Shown one piece after another: positions 44,091 to 53,409 of a stretch of DNA of 64,000 bases. The notes beneath the pieces were generated by a model, which saw only the letters and a list, made by a program, of their open reading frames with translations, had not been told where the DNA came from and ran no database searches. Made by a program: the position numbers and the translations under genes. The DNA comes from DATFFO01 sp963772815 (lineage in GTDB: Bacteria > Actinomycetota > Acidimicrobiia > Spongiisociales > ZC4RG35), in assembly GCA_963772815.1 (NCBI GenBank), contig CAVYYV010000006.1, forward strand, positions 1 through 64,000, given 5' to 3'. Numbering within the stretch: the first letter of the stretch is position 1; every line of letters starts with the position of its first letter.

Positions 44091-44607
44091 CTTGTGCCGT
44101 CGGCTGCTCTAGCCGGCGCGGCGAAGACTTCACGGACCGCAGCGGAAAGCCCGCCAGAGACCCGGCCCCCAGCTTCGGGCTCGACCGCCTGGACCCCGTC
44201 ACCCGGTCGAAACGAGTCCCGAGGCTCGTCCGGTCAACCGGCCGACACGAAGTCAAACTCAACTTCAAATGGACGAAGCCAACCGTGGGTAGGGGCAAAC
44301 GGCGCTTCTACCCCGGGCGGGAGTGCGTCGAACAGCCGGTCCGCACGACCCGGCCGCACCGGCCCCGCGAACCCGGCCGGAAAAGGCGGCTCGACATAGT
44401 CGCCCCAGCCATTGCCTCGGCCGGCTCCGGGCTGGTCGCCCCGGCCTCTTTGTTGATCTCGGGCATCACGGCGATCTTCTTCCCCCGCGTCGGAATGACG
44501 ACAGGTCGCACCGTTCGAACCCGGGTCCGGCCGGTGCCTGAGAGAGAGACCCCGTCGGTTCTCGCGGTGGTCCGCCGTTGAACCGGTCTTCTCGCTCCGG
44601 AACATTA
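44091..44607. other. gene-free stretch before the MarR gene
   Basis: About 500 bases without a supported gene. Open frames exist on both strands (for example 44234-44605 minus), but they switch frame in composition and have no recognised motif. It may hold a decayed gene: a short minus-strand segment (YVEPPFPAGFAGPVRPGR) looks compositionally protein-like, but I cannot identify it. Confidence 0.4.
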
Positions 44608-44626
44608 GTTAGCATGGCTAACATTA
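44605..44626. promoter_or_regulatory. MarR-type operator overlapping the start codon
   Basis: GTTAGC (44608-44613) and GCTAAC (44617-44622) flank the ATG at 44614, forming TTAGTTAGC-ATG-GCTAACATTA. This inverted repeat resembles MarR-family operators, and its position over the translation start suggests autorepression and possibly a leaderless transcript. It would control the MFS exporter downstream. Confidence 0.65.
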
Positions 44627-45072
44627 TCGAGTCGCCTCAATCTCCTCCGCTCCCCCGGGATGTAGATCTGGCCGACGCCCTACGCCTGATGATCGGGCGC
44701 CTCGCCCGTCGTCTACGCCAGCAGTCGCTGGGCGACATGACTCCCTCGCAGCGCTCGGTGCTGGCATCGCTGGACCGACACGGGCCCCTACGGATGGGCG
44801 AGCTGGCCCGGCTCGAGAACATCAGCCCGCCCAGCCTGAGCGGGATAGTGGGGCGACTGGAGGAACGTGGATTCGTGGCCCGGTCCGGGGACCCCGCTGA
44901 TGCCCGTTCCATCCTGGTCGATGCCACACCCGCCGCCATCGACGCTCTGGCCGAGGCCCGTCGAGAGCGCACGGCTTTCCTCCTGCGGGGGCTCCAGAGC
45001 CTCGAGCTCGAAGACCGACAGATTCTCCAGCGATCCGTGATGCTGCTCGACCGCATAGTGGGTGAGGAGTGA
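44614..45072 (+). CDS. MarR family transcriptional regulator
   Basis: A 152-residue winged-helix repressor: MTPSQRSVLASLDRHGPLRMGELARLENISPPSLSG in the helix-turn-helix area and RSGDPADARSILVDATPA in the wing. It is followed, with a four-base GTGA overlap, by an MFS exporter, a common drug-resistance pair in which the ligand relieves repression. ATG 44614 lies inside the operator-like inverted repeat. Confidence 0.9.
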   Translation: MANIIESPQSPPLPRDVDLADALRLMIGRLARRLRQQSLGDMTPSQRSVLASLDRHGPLRMGELARLENISPPSLSGIVGRLEERGFVARSGDPADARSILVDATPAAIDALAEARRERTAFLLRGLQSLELEDRQILQRSVMLLDRIVGEE

Positions 45073-46343
45073 GCGCCTCAGGCTCGGCGGTGCGGCGCAC
45101 CTTCTCCTCTCTACGCATTCGCAATTACCGGCTCTATTTCATCGGACAGATCGTGTCGGTCTCCGGCACCTGGATGCAGAGGGTTGCTCAGTCGTGGCTG
45201 GTGCTCGAACTGACCGGAAGCGGCACGGCTATCGGACTGGTGACGGCCCTTCAGTTCCTGCCCATCCTCCTCTTGGCACCGCAGGGCGGAGTGCTCGCCG
45301 ACCGTTGGGACAAGCGCCGGCTGCTGCTCGTCACCCAAACGATTGCCGGAGGGCTAGCCGCAACCCTCGGTGTGTTGGTCGTCACCGACCTGGTGCGACT
45401 GTGGATGGTGTACGTGCTGGCCGCCGCACTGGGATTGGTGAACAGCGTGGACAACCCCACCCGCCAGACGTTCGTGATCGAGATGGTGGGACGCGACGCC
45501 GTCACCAACGCCGTTTCCCTCTATTCGGTGCTGGTCAACGTGGCGCGCGTGTTCGGTCCTGCCGCGGCGGGCGCCCTGATCGTGTCGACCGGCATCGGAA
45601 TCTGTTTCCTCATCAACTCGACCACCTACCTGGCCGTGATCGTCGCCCTTCTTCTAATGCGGGTCTCAGAACTTACGCCCGCTCAGGTCCAGCCGCGCCG
45701 AAGGGGACAGTTCCGCGACGGGCTTCGCTATGTCCGCTCCGCCCCGTCGGTACTGATACCTCTCGTGATGATGGCCATCGTGGGGACTTTTGCCTACGAG
45801 TACCAGGTGGTCCTGCCGTTGTTCGCCAAGTTCACCTTCGGCGGGGACGCCGCCACCTTTGCGGCAATGACCGCCTGGAGCGGTGCAGGAGCGGTGGTGG
45901 GCGGACTCTTCACAGCCGGACGGCGCTCCCGCACCGCGGTGACGCTGGCCTGGACGGCCATCGTGTTCGGTACGGTTCAACTGGCTACGTCGGCCGCGCC
46001 CAGCCTCACGCTTGCCCTGGCGGCATTCGTCGTGCTCGGTGCGACCAGTATCAGCTTTCTCGCCCTGGGCAACGCCACACTCCAGTTGAACTCGACTCCG
46101 GAGATGAGAGGCCGCGTCATGGGTCTGTGGGCGGTCGGTTTCCTCGGATCCACCGCCGTCGGCGGGCCGATCATGGGCTGGATCGGCGAGCACATCGGCC
46201 CCCGGATCGCTTTGGGCCTGGGTGGAGTCCTGACCATGCTGGCCGGCGCGGCCGCCTTTCAGCGTCTGGCGGCCATCGACCGAACAGCCGAGGAACAACC
46301 CGAGGTGCACGTGAGCACCCCGACGGCCAAACTCGGACCATGA
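45069..46343 (+). CDS. MFS transporter (EntS/MFS_3-type)
   Basis: A 424-residue membrane exporter with about twelve helices. The start RNYRLYFIGQIVSVSGTWMQRVAQSWL and the motif A-like ADRWDKRRLLL identify the MFS_3/EntS group, which includes siderophore and multidrug exporters. GTG 45069 overlaps the MarR stop, so it is co-translated. A Ser/Thr/Pro tail ends the protein. Substrate unknown. Confidence 0.88.
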   Translation: MSASGSAVRRTFSSLRIRNYRLYFIGQIVSVSGTWMQRVAQSWLVLELTGSGTAIGLVTALQFLPILLLAPQGGVLADRWDKRRLLLVTQTIAGGLAATLGVLVVTDLVRLWMVYVLAAALGLVNSVDNPTRQTFVIEMVGRDAVTNAVSLYSVLVNVARVFGPAAAGALIVSTGIGICFLINSTTYLAVIVALLLMRVSELTPAQVQPRRRGQFRDGLRYVRSAPSVLIPLVMMAIVGTFAYEYQVVLPLFAKFTFGGDAATFAAMTAWSGAGAVVGGLFTAGRRSRTAVTLAWTAIVFGTVQLATSAAPSLTLALAAFVVLGATSISFLALGNATLQLNSTPEMRGRVMGLWAVGFLGSTAVGGPIMGWIGEHIGPRIALGLGGVLTMLAGAAAFQRLAAIDRTAEEQPEVHVSTPTAKLGP

Positions 46344-46710
46344 TTGGCCCTTCCCGGATCAGCGGGCGTCGAGGGGCTGCAGCATGTGCGACTCGAAAAC
46401 CCGGGAGATTCACATTCCGGACCGCCATGTGCGAGGAGCCCGGCACCTCGACCAGAGTGACTAGATCGGAACGGAGCGAGGCCAGATCCAGTTGTTCCTG
46501 CGCTGTCCGCCCTGGTACCGCCACGGTTGGACTTCGGCGTCCGTTGCCGCGGCGTTCCCCTGGTTCCGGCCAGTTCATTGACACCGCCCAAACCGTGACC
46601 GCCAGGGACGAAAGACCCTTGGCCGCCTCTGACGCCAGTTGGAGGACTTACGGCTCTGTCGGGGACCCCTGCTCTCGATGTGCAATGAGGGAACTGTCCG
46701 GAGGTAAGGA
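46344..46710. other. gene-free stretch between MFS exporter and lipoprotein genes
   Basis: About 365 bases. No supported gene, although a minus-strand frame contains a short protein-like segment (LDLASLRSDLVTLVEVPGS) that may be the end of a decayed gene. AGGTAAGGA precedes the lipoprotein start. Confidence 0.4.
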
Positions 46711-47493
46711 GTGCATCGAGGTTTGGGCGCCAGATTGGGTTGCCTCGTGGTGAGCGCTGTCGTGATTCTGGGGGCGTGTGGGACTTCCGAGGATGCAGCG
46801 ACGTCGGGGGCTTCCACCGTGCTCACGACGTCGACGGCGTCGACAGCGACTACACCCTCGTCGTCCGCTCAGCCGCCAACCACCCCGATCACGACCACGA
46901 GTTCGGTGGCGCCCACGACGACAACCGTCCCGCCAACCACGATGGAAGAGAAGGTGGAAATCGGGGTAGTGGTGGACTGGGCGCAGGGATGGACGAACAA
47001 TCGATTCGCCCGGTCCGAGCCGCCCGACGGCGTCACCGGTCCCGACCAACTCAGGTGCTCGGACACCGGTGAACTAGTGATCGGGAGCGTGTTCGCCTGC
47101 TCCCTGATGCCGCAGACGGAGCCCGGCTTTGAGCTGGACTCGGCCGGAGTCGTTGTCTACGTGCTCGACGCCTCAGGCGTAGCCGTCTGGACGGCCGGGA
47201 CCGATGCACCCGCCACTACCGCAGACCTGAACCGGGCATACGATCAGACTCCCCACGGCCTCTTGTGCCGAGACCTCCTCTCGGCCGACACGGAGCCGAG
47301 CCTGTTCACCGGCCCCTTGTCGGGTCGCCACGAGGAAGACGCCTTCTTCTGGTCGCTCGTGTATTGGTCACTCGAGGGAAGACCGAGCCGCATCGACGCG
47401 GACGGCGACGGTATCCCGTGCGAGACGCTGTTCGCCGCCGATGTGGTGGCTGGCGTCCTCGAGGGCGGACCGGCGCCCTTCCTCCTCAGATAG
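46711..47493 (+). CDS. lipoprotein with Excalibur calcium-binding motif
   Basis: A 260-residue exported protein. The signal ends in a lipobox (VILGAC), then a Ser/Thr-rich linker of about 55 residues, then a domain with a possible disulfide pair (LRCSDTGELVIGSVFAC). The C-terminal part ends in RIDADGDGIPCE, the Excalibur motif, an EF-hand-like calcium site. GTG at 46711 is used, with GGTAAGGA upstream. Function unknown; Excalibur proteins are usually surface-attached. Confidence 0.8.
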   Translation: MHRGLGARLGCLVVSAVVILGACGTSEDAATSGASTVLTTSTASTATTPSSSAQPPTTPITTTSSVAPTTTTVPPTTMEEKVEIGVVVDWAQGWTNNRFARSEPPDGVTGPDQLRCSDTGELVIGSVFACSLMPQTEPGFELDSAGVVVYVLDASGVAVWTAGTDAPATTADLNRAYDQTPHGLLCRDLLSADTEPSLFTGPLSGRHEEDAFFWSLVYWSLEGRPSRIDADGDGIPCETLFAADVVAGVLEGGPAPFLLR

Positions 47494-47529
47494 GTTGGCT
47501 GGCCGGCCCTCCGGACGACCGCGGGTCTC

Positions 47530-49011
47530 TCAGACGGCGTCGGCCGCCGCCGTCGCCATCCCGTACTCCTCTGATCGCTCCGCCTGCAGCTGTCGGTTGC
47601 GCTCCCGACCGGGGAGGAAGAAAGCCAGGACTGCGCCTACGGCAGCACATACGGCTGCGATGAGGAACACCGTGTTGTAGGCGCCCTGGGCGGCTTCGGC
47701 GCTAGGGCTCTGGCCCGTCTGCATCGCCAGGACCGTGGCCAGAACCGCCACTCCGAAGGACGCCATCACGCGAACGTTGAGCTGACGCACCGCGGTGGCC
47801 TGTGCAACGAAACGATTGGGCAGGGCATTGAGACCCGTCACGGAGTTGGGCATCATCGCCAAACCGAAACCGAGCCCCTGGCAGATCACGGCTATTTCGA
47901 TCGTCGAGGTCGGCGAATCGACGCCCAGTCGCGACAGGATGAACGCGGACACGCTCAACAGGATGGCGCCGGTCACGACCGGCAATCGAGGGCCGATACG
48001 GTCCGTGAGACGGCCCCCCAGGGGGAAGGTGATGGCGCCGGCCACCGCCATCGGAACCAACATCGTACCCACCTTGAACGCCGTCAGGCCCCTGATCGTC
48101 TCGAGCTGGAGGGGCAGGAAGACGAGAATCCCGAATTGGACCACGACCGTGGCCCCGATCACCACCAGCGTGAGATCGAAGATCGGCACCTTGAACATGC
48201 CCAGGTCGATGACGGGATGGCTGCTCCGCCGCTCCCACAGGACGAAGGAGATCAGGAACACGGCACCTGCGAGCAGCAGCCCAATGGTGAGCGCCGAGCC
48301 CCAGCCCCAGTCACTGGCCCGGGCGAAGGTGTAGAGCCAGATGACCAGGCCGACGCTGATCAGGCCGAGCCCGGTCCCATCGAAGGGGCGATCCTCCCGG
48401 TAGCCGGTGTCACGAAGCAGTCGGAGTGCAGCCGCGATAGCCACGACGCCGATCGGGACGTTGATCAGGAACAGCCAGTGCCAACTGACGTTGGTGACCA
48501 GATATCCGCCCAGGACGGGGCCGAAGGCAGGGGCCGCCATCGCTGCAACCCCCCATATGCCCAGGGCAGTGCCCCGCTGATCGGGAGGAAAGAGCTCGTA
48601 GATCATCGCCATCCCCACCGGCGCCAGGGCGCCACCTCCCAGACCCTGCACGACTCTGGCCAAGACCAGAACGGGCAGGTTCGGCGAAAGGGCGGCGAAC
48701 AGCGAGCCGAGCCCGAACAGGGCCAGGCTGACGATGAAGACACGCTTACGCCCGTACCGATCGGCCAGCCAGCCCGTAGGGGGCTGAGCGATCCCCACCG
48801 CCAGCAGATAGGCGGTGACCACCCACTCGATCCCCGATTCGCTGTTGAGGGCGATCCCGATCTGGGGGAGGGCCACATTGACGATGGTGGTGTCGAGGAT
48901 CACCATGAAGGTGCCGATCAGGACCACACCCATGGCGACCCAGCGATAGCGGTCGCCTTCGAATAGTTTCGAGGAGGATCCAGCGGCCTCCCGGGCGTCG
49001 GTCTCGCTCAT
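47530..49011 (-). CDS. DHA2-family (EmrB/QacA) MFS drug exporter
   Basis: A 493-residue protein with 14 predicted helices. Hallmarks are LDTTIVNVALPQIG in the first helix, WLADRYGRKRVF (motif A) and the antiporter motif C region GVAAMAAPAFGPVLGGYL. ATG 49011 (MSETDAREA) overlaps the MarR stop by four bases (ATGA). Expected substrates are hydrophobic drugs, dyes or metabolites, exported against protons. Confidence 0.92.
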   Translation of the reverse strand: MSETDAREAAGSSSKLFEGDRYRWVAMGVVLIGTFMVILDTTIVNVALPQIGIALNSESGIEWVVTAYLLAVGIAQPPTGWLADRYGRKRVFIVSLALFGLGSLFAALSPNLPVLVLARVVQGLGGGALAPVGMAMIYELFPPDQRGTALGIWGVAAMAAPAFGPVLGGYLVTNVSWHWLFLINVPIGVVAIAAALRLLRDTGYREDRPFDGTGLGLISVGLVIWLYTFARASDWGWGSALTIGLLLAGAVFLISFVLWERRSSHPVIDLGMFKVPIFDLTLVVIGATVVVQFGILVFLPLQLETIRGLTAFKVGTMLVPMAVAGAITFPLGGRLTDRIGPRLPVVTGAILLSVSAFILSRLGVDSPTSTIEIAVICQGLGFGLAMMPNSVTGLNALPNRFVAQATAVRQLNVRVMASFGVAVLATVLAMQTGQSPSAEAAQGAYNTVFLIAAVCAAVGAVLAFFLPGRERNRQLQAERSEEYGMATAAADAV

Positions 49012-49469
49012 ACATACACCCCCGTCGACAGCTGGGAAATGCCATCCGCCAGACGACCCAGAAGCGCCGTCAGGGACCTGACCTCGTCCGGACCCCAAGC
49101 GTGCATTATTTCGGCCAGCAGCTCCTGATAGGCGAGCCGAAGATGGCCGATGAGAGACACTCCCCGCTGGGTGGCCGCCACCACGACGGCCCGTCCGTCA
49201 TCTGGATCGACCGACCGGGTCACGAGGTCGCGGCCTTCCAGGTGGGCGGCATGCCTGCCCGCCGTCGAGCAGGCCACGCCGAGCTGGTCGGCCAGCTCGG
49301 TGAGGCGAAGAGGCCCGCCGTCGACGATCCGGGACAGCGCCACGGCTTCGACCCGATCGATCTCCACACCGGCCCGAGAGAGAACCCGTTGATGGAATCG
49401 AGGGATGGTCACCTGGCGGACCAAGCGAGTTAGGTTGCGTTGCAGGGCTTCGGACTGTTTGGACGTCAC
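49008..49469 (-). CDS. MarR family transcriptional regulator
   Basis: A 153-residue winged-helix protein: GGPLRLTELADQLGVACSTAGRHAAHLEGRDLVTRS in the DNA-binding part, and SVDPDDGRAVVV in the wing. It precedes the DHA2 exporter and overlaps it by four bases, a second MarR/exporter pair in this window. I see no operator as clear as that at 44605. Confidence 0.88.
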   Translation of the reverse strand: MTSKQSEALQRNLTRLVRQVTIPRFHQRVLSRAGVEIDRVEAVALSRIVDGGPLRLTELADQLGVACSTAGRHAAHLEGRDLVTRSVDPDDGRAVVVAATQRGVSLIGHLRLAYQELLAEIMHAWGPDEVRSLTALLGRLADGISQLSTGVYV

Positions 49470-49569
49470 CCAGGCAGGTTCACCGATTTACTGGCACTAT
49501 GCAAAAAACACAGGTGCAGCCCTTCTCTTCCCAACCTGCCGGCCGGGCGAGAGCACGGCGACGTCGGCC

Positions 49570-50736
49570 TCAGCGACGACCTGGCCGCTTCCATAACCGG
49601 GAGAAGGTCGGAGGCCCGAGTCCGGGAGGGGAACGATCAGACGTCCAGGGGGCGAACGGGGCCATGACCAGCTCGGCCAGCTCCAGGAGGACGGTCTCGT
49701 AGTTGACCCGCCAACCGGCAAAGGCCAGCCAGGCCGCCTCTCTGTCCCCAACCACCGGCAGGCCCTCGTCGGCCAGCTGGATGAGGGCATCGTCGAATTC
49801 CTCTCGGGTGATGACCACAGGATCGGTCGAAGCGGGCTCGCCGTCGTAGACGATCCTGAAACCATCGGCTATGCGCCGCAACGCCAGATAGCCGGAACGA
49901 AGGCAGACGGCTGCCGGAGCAGTGGCATAGCCGTCGATGGAGCTGGCGAAGAGAGCGGCGGCGTCGAGGACCGTCCCGGCCGCCGTGATCCAGGACCTCT
50001 CAGGGTGCGGCGAGCGAAAGAACGACAGCACGGGATAGGAGGTCTGGGACTCCTCGATCTCCGCAAACCACGCCTCCCACTCCTGGAACTCCTCCTCCAG
50101 ACGGCCGAGCCAGCCGATTCTGTAGTAGCGGAGCAGGAATTCGACTGCCGAGGGCGGAGAGCCTGCCCGCACCTCCAGCCGAGCCACCCTCACCTCGCGG
50201 CGCCGGAAGGCGCTGTATATGGCGGGAAGGTAGGTGATGAGCAAGGTCAGCACGAATAGTCCGAGCAGGGCTTCGAGAAATGCCAGAGCTTGATCGAGTA
50301 TCCGTTCGGGTCCGGCGAATCCGAGGGTGGTGAGCGATGAGCCCGAGAGGGTGAAGGCGCGGCCCAGCGGGCCCGAGTCCAGTCCCCAGAACACCAGTGT
50401 GAACCCGGCCAGGGTCAGCACGAGCCATGAGGCGACGATCATCATGAGGCCTACCGGCCCCAGCAAGGCCATCACCCGGTCCCGCCTCCGCCAGCTCGAG
50501 AACCTGGCGGCCACGAGGCGGAACCCCATCCGCACCATCCGAAAGACGGCGGCGGAGAGCGCAGACCTCGACGCCCTGGGAAGAATCACGGTGCGCACCG
50601 CCGAGTCGACAACACCGACAACCAGGAAGGCGCCGCCCAGGACCGACAGCACCCGGAGGACAATCACCGGGGAGAGCCTAGGTGTCACAAGAGTCCGCGG
50701 AGCGGGCGGGTGCGATCCGGAGTGAAACCACCGCAC
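49570..50736 (-). CDS. two-pore-helix ion-channel-like membrane protein, hypothetical
   Basis: A 388-residue protein. Hydrophobic segments at about residues 25-45, 85-110, 115-130 and 150-175 surround a short segment FTLSGSSLTTLGFAGPE that is placed like a potassium-channel pore loop, but with TTLGFAGP instead of TVGYG. The remainder is a cytoplasmic helical domain with unknown function (RYYRIGWLGRLEEEFQEWEAW). GTG 50736 is used; a GTG at 50688 is an alternative start. It may be a channel or a channel-like sensor. Confidence 0.6.
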   Translation of the reverse strand: MRWFHSGSHPPAPRTLVTPRLSPVIVLRVLSVLGGAFLVVGVVDSAVRTVILPRASRSALSAAVFRMVRMGFRLVAARFSSWRRRDRVMALLGPVGLMMIVASWLVLTLAGFTLVFWGLDSGPLGRAFTLSGSSLTTLGFAGPERILDQALAFLEALLGLFVLTLLITYLPAIYSAFRRREVRVARLEVRAGSPPSAVEFLLRYYRIGWLGRLEEEFQEWEAWFAEIEESQTSYPVLSFFRSPHPERSWITAAGTVLDAAALFASSIDGYATAPAAVCLRSGYLALRRIADGFRIVYDGEPASTDPVVITREEFDDALIQLADEGLPVVGDREAAWLAFAGWRVNYETVLLELAELVMAPFAPWTSDRSPPGLGPPTFSRLWKRPGRR

Positions 50737-50817
50737 CTCGTTCCGGACCTTTGGCCCTAGCGCTTGAGATCTAACCGGGCTCTAATCGAGATCGAAGCGT
50801 CTTCGAAGGAGTGAGCC

Positions 50818-51675
50818 CTGACCGTCGACACCCGTCCCGGATCGGTCTCGGAGACAGGCCGCCGAAAGGGACGCCCGGTTGCCTGGTTCTTCGCCCTGGC
50901 CTTTCTCATCTCATGGGGCTGGTCCATCCCTCTGGCGCTGCAGGGTCGGGTGGTGGAACAAGGACAAGGGTGGCCAACGCACTTTCCCGCACTCCTTGGA
51001 CCCATGATCGCCGCCCTCATCGTCACCGCCTGGACCGCTGGACGGTCGGGGTTGAAGGACATTTTCGCCCGGATGACCCGTTGGAGGATCCCCTGGAGAT
51101 GGTGGTTCGTTGCCTTCACCCCGCTCCTCTTTCTGGCGCTCGTCGTCGTCACCATGGCGATCGTCGGCCAGGCTCTTCCCACCGTGGCCGATTTCGGCAG
51201 GTTCGGTGGACTCCCACAGCTGGGCGTGGTACCGACGGCGCTTGCGATAATCATCCTCAACGGGATCGGGGAGGAGGCGGGCTGGCGAGGCTATGCCCAG
51301 GACAGGCTTCAGCGGCGGATGAGCCCGCTTGCCGCCACGCTGGTCGTGGCGGTCTTCTGGGCGGCGTGGCACACGCCTTACTTCTTCCTGCTCGCCTCCT
51401 ACAGCGGGTTCGATACGTTCACCCTGGTCATGTTTCCGCTCGGGCTGACATCGGGGGCGGTGATCCTGGCCTGGCTCTACAACCGGAGTGGACGGAGCGT
51501 CCTGCTGGTGGCGGTGTGGCACGGGCTGTACAACGTTGCGGTGGGAACTGTGGGAGGGACCGGAACGATCGCGGCCGCAGTCAGCGCCGCGGTCATGGTC
51601 GGAGCCGTGGCGATCGTCATCCTCGAACTGAGGGCCAGGCGCCACCAGGCCTCGATCATGGCACCGGCACGATAG
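50818..51675 (+). CDS. CPBP family intramembrane protease, apparently CTG start
   Basis: A 285-residue membrane protein. Motif 1 EEAGWRGYAQ gives the catalytic Glu pair, motif 2 WHTPYFF and the last WHGLYN give the histidines. The protein sequence is open upstream of GTG 50950 and includes the first membrane helix (AWFFALAFLISWGWSIPLAL), which is lost if GTG is used. The in-frame stop at 50812 leaves CTG 50818 as the only start-like codon, and AAGGAG lies six bases before it. CTG starts are rare; a sequence error in the start codon is possible. Function likely in membrane-protein processing or prenyl-dependent proteolysis. Confidence 0.8.
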   Translation: MTVDTRPGSVSETGRRKGRPVAWFFALAFLISWGWSIPLALQGRVVEQGQGWPTHFPALLGPMIAALIVTAWTAGRSGLKDIFARMTRWRIPWRWWFVAFTPLLFLALVVVTMAIVGQALPTVADFGRFGGLPQLGVVPTALAIIILNGIGEEAGWRGYAQDRLQRRMSPLAATLVVAVFWAAWHTPYFFLLASYSGFDTFTLVMFPLGLTSGAVILAWLYNRSGRSVLLVAVWHGLYNVAVGTVGGTGTIAAAVSAAVMVGAVAIVILELRARRHQASIMAPAR

Positions 51676-51791
51676 GGGCTTCGGCGGGTCGCGAAACGCT
51701 CCCCCCCTCTCGCACCAGGGCGGATCGTGCCGCAACGACCGGCCCACCTGCCTAAGTTTGATCCCGTCAACCGTTTGATCGGAGACTGACC

Positions 51792-53147
51792 GTGAACCCC
51801 TGGCTGATCGGCATCGCCGGCGCCTCGATCATGCTGGTGGGTCTCGCCGCGTTCTGGTACGGGCGAAGGTCGGGCGCCTCATCGGGTGAAATTCCGTCCG
51901 CCGACGACGGCCGACGGCTCGAGGAGTACGAGTTCTACCCCTTCGTCGTGAACGCTGAGGATCTGGTCGAGTTCGACGCCGCGGCCTTCAACCGGGCCGT
52001 CGCCCATTTCCTCGAGCATCACAACGATCGGGCGGCGCGTGAGCTGATCGTGATCGGCGAGCAGAACCTCGTACGGGATACCTTCCCCAGCTCCGATCTC
52101 CAGCGATACAAGCAGCTCTACGACCTCTACGACGGCGACGGCGTGATCAACGAGAACGACAATTTCCTCGAGAACTACAAGCGCATCGTGCACCACATCG
52201 GCCGCTCGTTCCCCAACGCCGGAATAGAAATCCTTCTCCACAACCTGGTCAACCCGGCCCGCTCACTGGTAGCCATCGAGAATGGGGCGGTAACCGGCCG
52301 CTCGATCGGCAGCGGCGCCACCAACCTCGTTCTCGACCTGAAGACCCGGCGCCAACGGGGAGAGGACAAGATCAACTACGAACTCAACATCGGGTCACGC
52401 CGGTTCAAATGCACCACTATCCCCATCTTCCGCCCCGAATACGGGCTGGTGGGGGCAATCTGCATCAATGTCGACTCCCGGTTCCTACGCGAGGCCGTCA
52501 TGCCCAACGAAGCTCAGTTGCAGGCCTTCATGGACAACTTGCTCCGCACCGACTTTCGGCTGGACGAGAACATCCTCTCCAAGGACGAGTACATCAACGC
52601 CCTCAACGGGAAGAGGCATCTCCTCGACGAGGCCATCCGCGGCTTCGAGTCGTCCCCGCAGGAGCGAAGGCTGGTCGCCATCTTCTTCTCCGACATCGTC
52701 GGCTTCACGCGGCTGATGGGCGATGACGAGGCATCCACACTTCGCATGCTCGAAGCCAACGAAGAGGTCCACCGCAAGTCGTTCGTCACCCATCGTGGCC
52801 GTGTGCTCAAGCGTCTCGGTGACGGGATCCTGGCCTCCTTCGACTCGGCTTCGGACGCCGTGGCGGCGGCACAGGATGTGCAGCGTGCAGTTGGCCAGGA
52901 TGGGCGGTTCCAGGTCCGGATCGGGATCCACATCGGCGAGGTCATCCAAACGGCCGGGGACGTCCACGGTGACGGCGTCAACATCGCCTCTCGTATCCAG
53001 ACCGAGGTCTCGCCCGGCGGGATCGGCGTCTCCGAGGTCGTCTACGACAATATCCGGAATAAGGGGGGGATCACCGCCACCAGAATCGGCCAACGCACCC
53101 TGAAGAATGTCGCAACTCCGATCACCCTGTATTCGGTGGATGTCTGA
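51792..53147 (+). CDS. membrane-anchored class III adenylate cyclase with PAS-like domain
   Basis: A 451-residue protein. One N-terminal helix (LIGIAGASIMLVGLAAFWYG), a central domain with YheO-like PAS similarity (HHIGRSFPNAGIEILLHNLVNPARSLVAIENG), and a C-terminal cyclase domain. The metal Asp is in FFSDIVGFT, the second metal Asp and substrate Lys region in LKRLGDGILASF, and the transition-state Asn and Arg in GVNIASRI. Lys plus Asp in HGDGVNIA suggest ATP rather than GTP. The product would be cAMP. A GTG start is chosen at 51792. Confidence 0.85.
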   Translation: MNPWLIGIAGASIMLVGLAAFWYGRRSGASSGEIPSADDGRRLEEYEFYPFVVNAEDLVEFDAAAFNRAVAHFLEHHNDRAARELIVIGEQNLVRDTFPSSDLQRYKQLYDLYDGDGVINENDNFLENYKRIVHHIGRSFPNAGIEILLHNLVNPARSLVAIENGAVTGRSIGSGATNLVLDLKTRRQRGEDKINYELNIGSRRFKCTTIPIFRPEYGLVGAICINVDSRFLREAVMPNEAQLQAFMDNLLRTDFRLDENILSKDEYINALNGKRHLLDEAIRGFESSPQERRLVAIFFSDIVGFTRLMGDDEASTLRMLEANEEVHRKSFVTHRGRVLKRLGDGILASFDSASDAVAAAQDVQRAVGQDGRFQVRIGIHIGEVIQTAGDVHGDGVNIASRIQTEVSPGGIGVSEVVYDNIRNKGGITATRIGQRTLKNVATPITLYSVDV

Positions 53148-53409
53148 CGCCTGAGCGACGTCAGTTTGCTCGACGACAACGACCGACCTGACGGGAAGGC
53201 TGTGTTGACCTGGGACTCGCCACTTCCTGGCTCGAATGGCGAGGCCCGGCATCCACGACGATCGAGCGGCCCGACCAGCGATGACACCTGGCCCCCGGGA
53301 CCATCGGCGCTGTTCAGGGGTCGATCGGCCCTGGTGTCCCACCCCGCCCAATGGCCACGGTGGAGGTTGGGCATGGCCTCTTGCGGCCACATCGAGGAAG
53401 GAGATAGGA

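Noticed and set aside
44234..44605. Minus-strand open frame divergent from marR
   Set aside because: Composition changes from frame to frame, and there is no ribosome site or recognised family; too weak to list as a gene.
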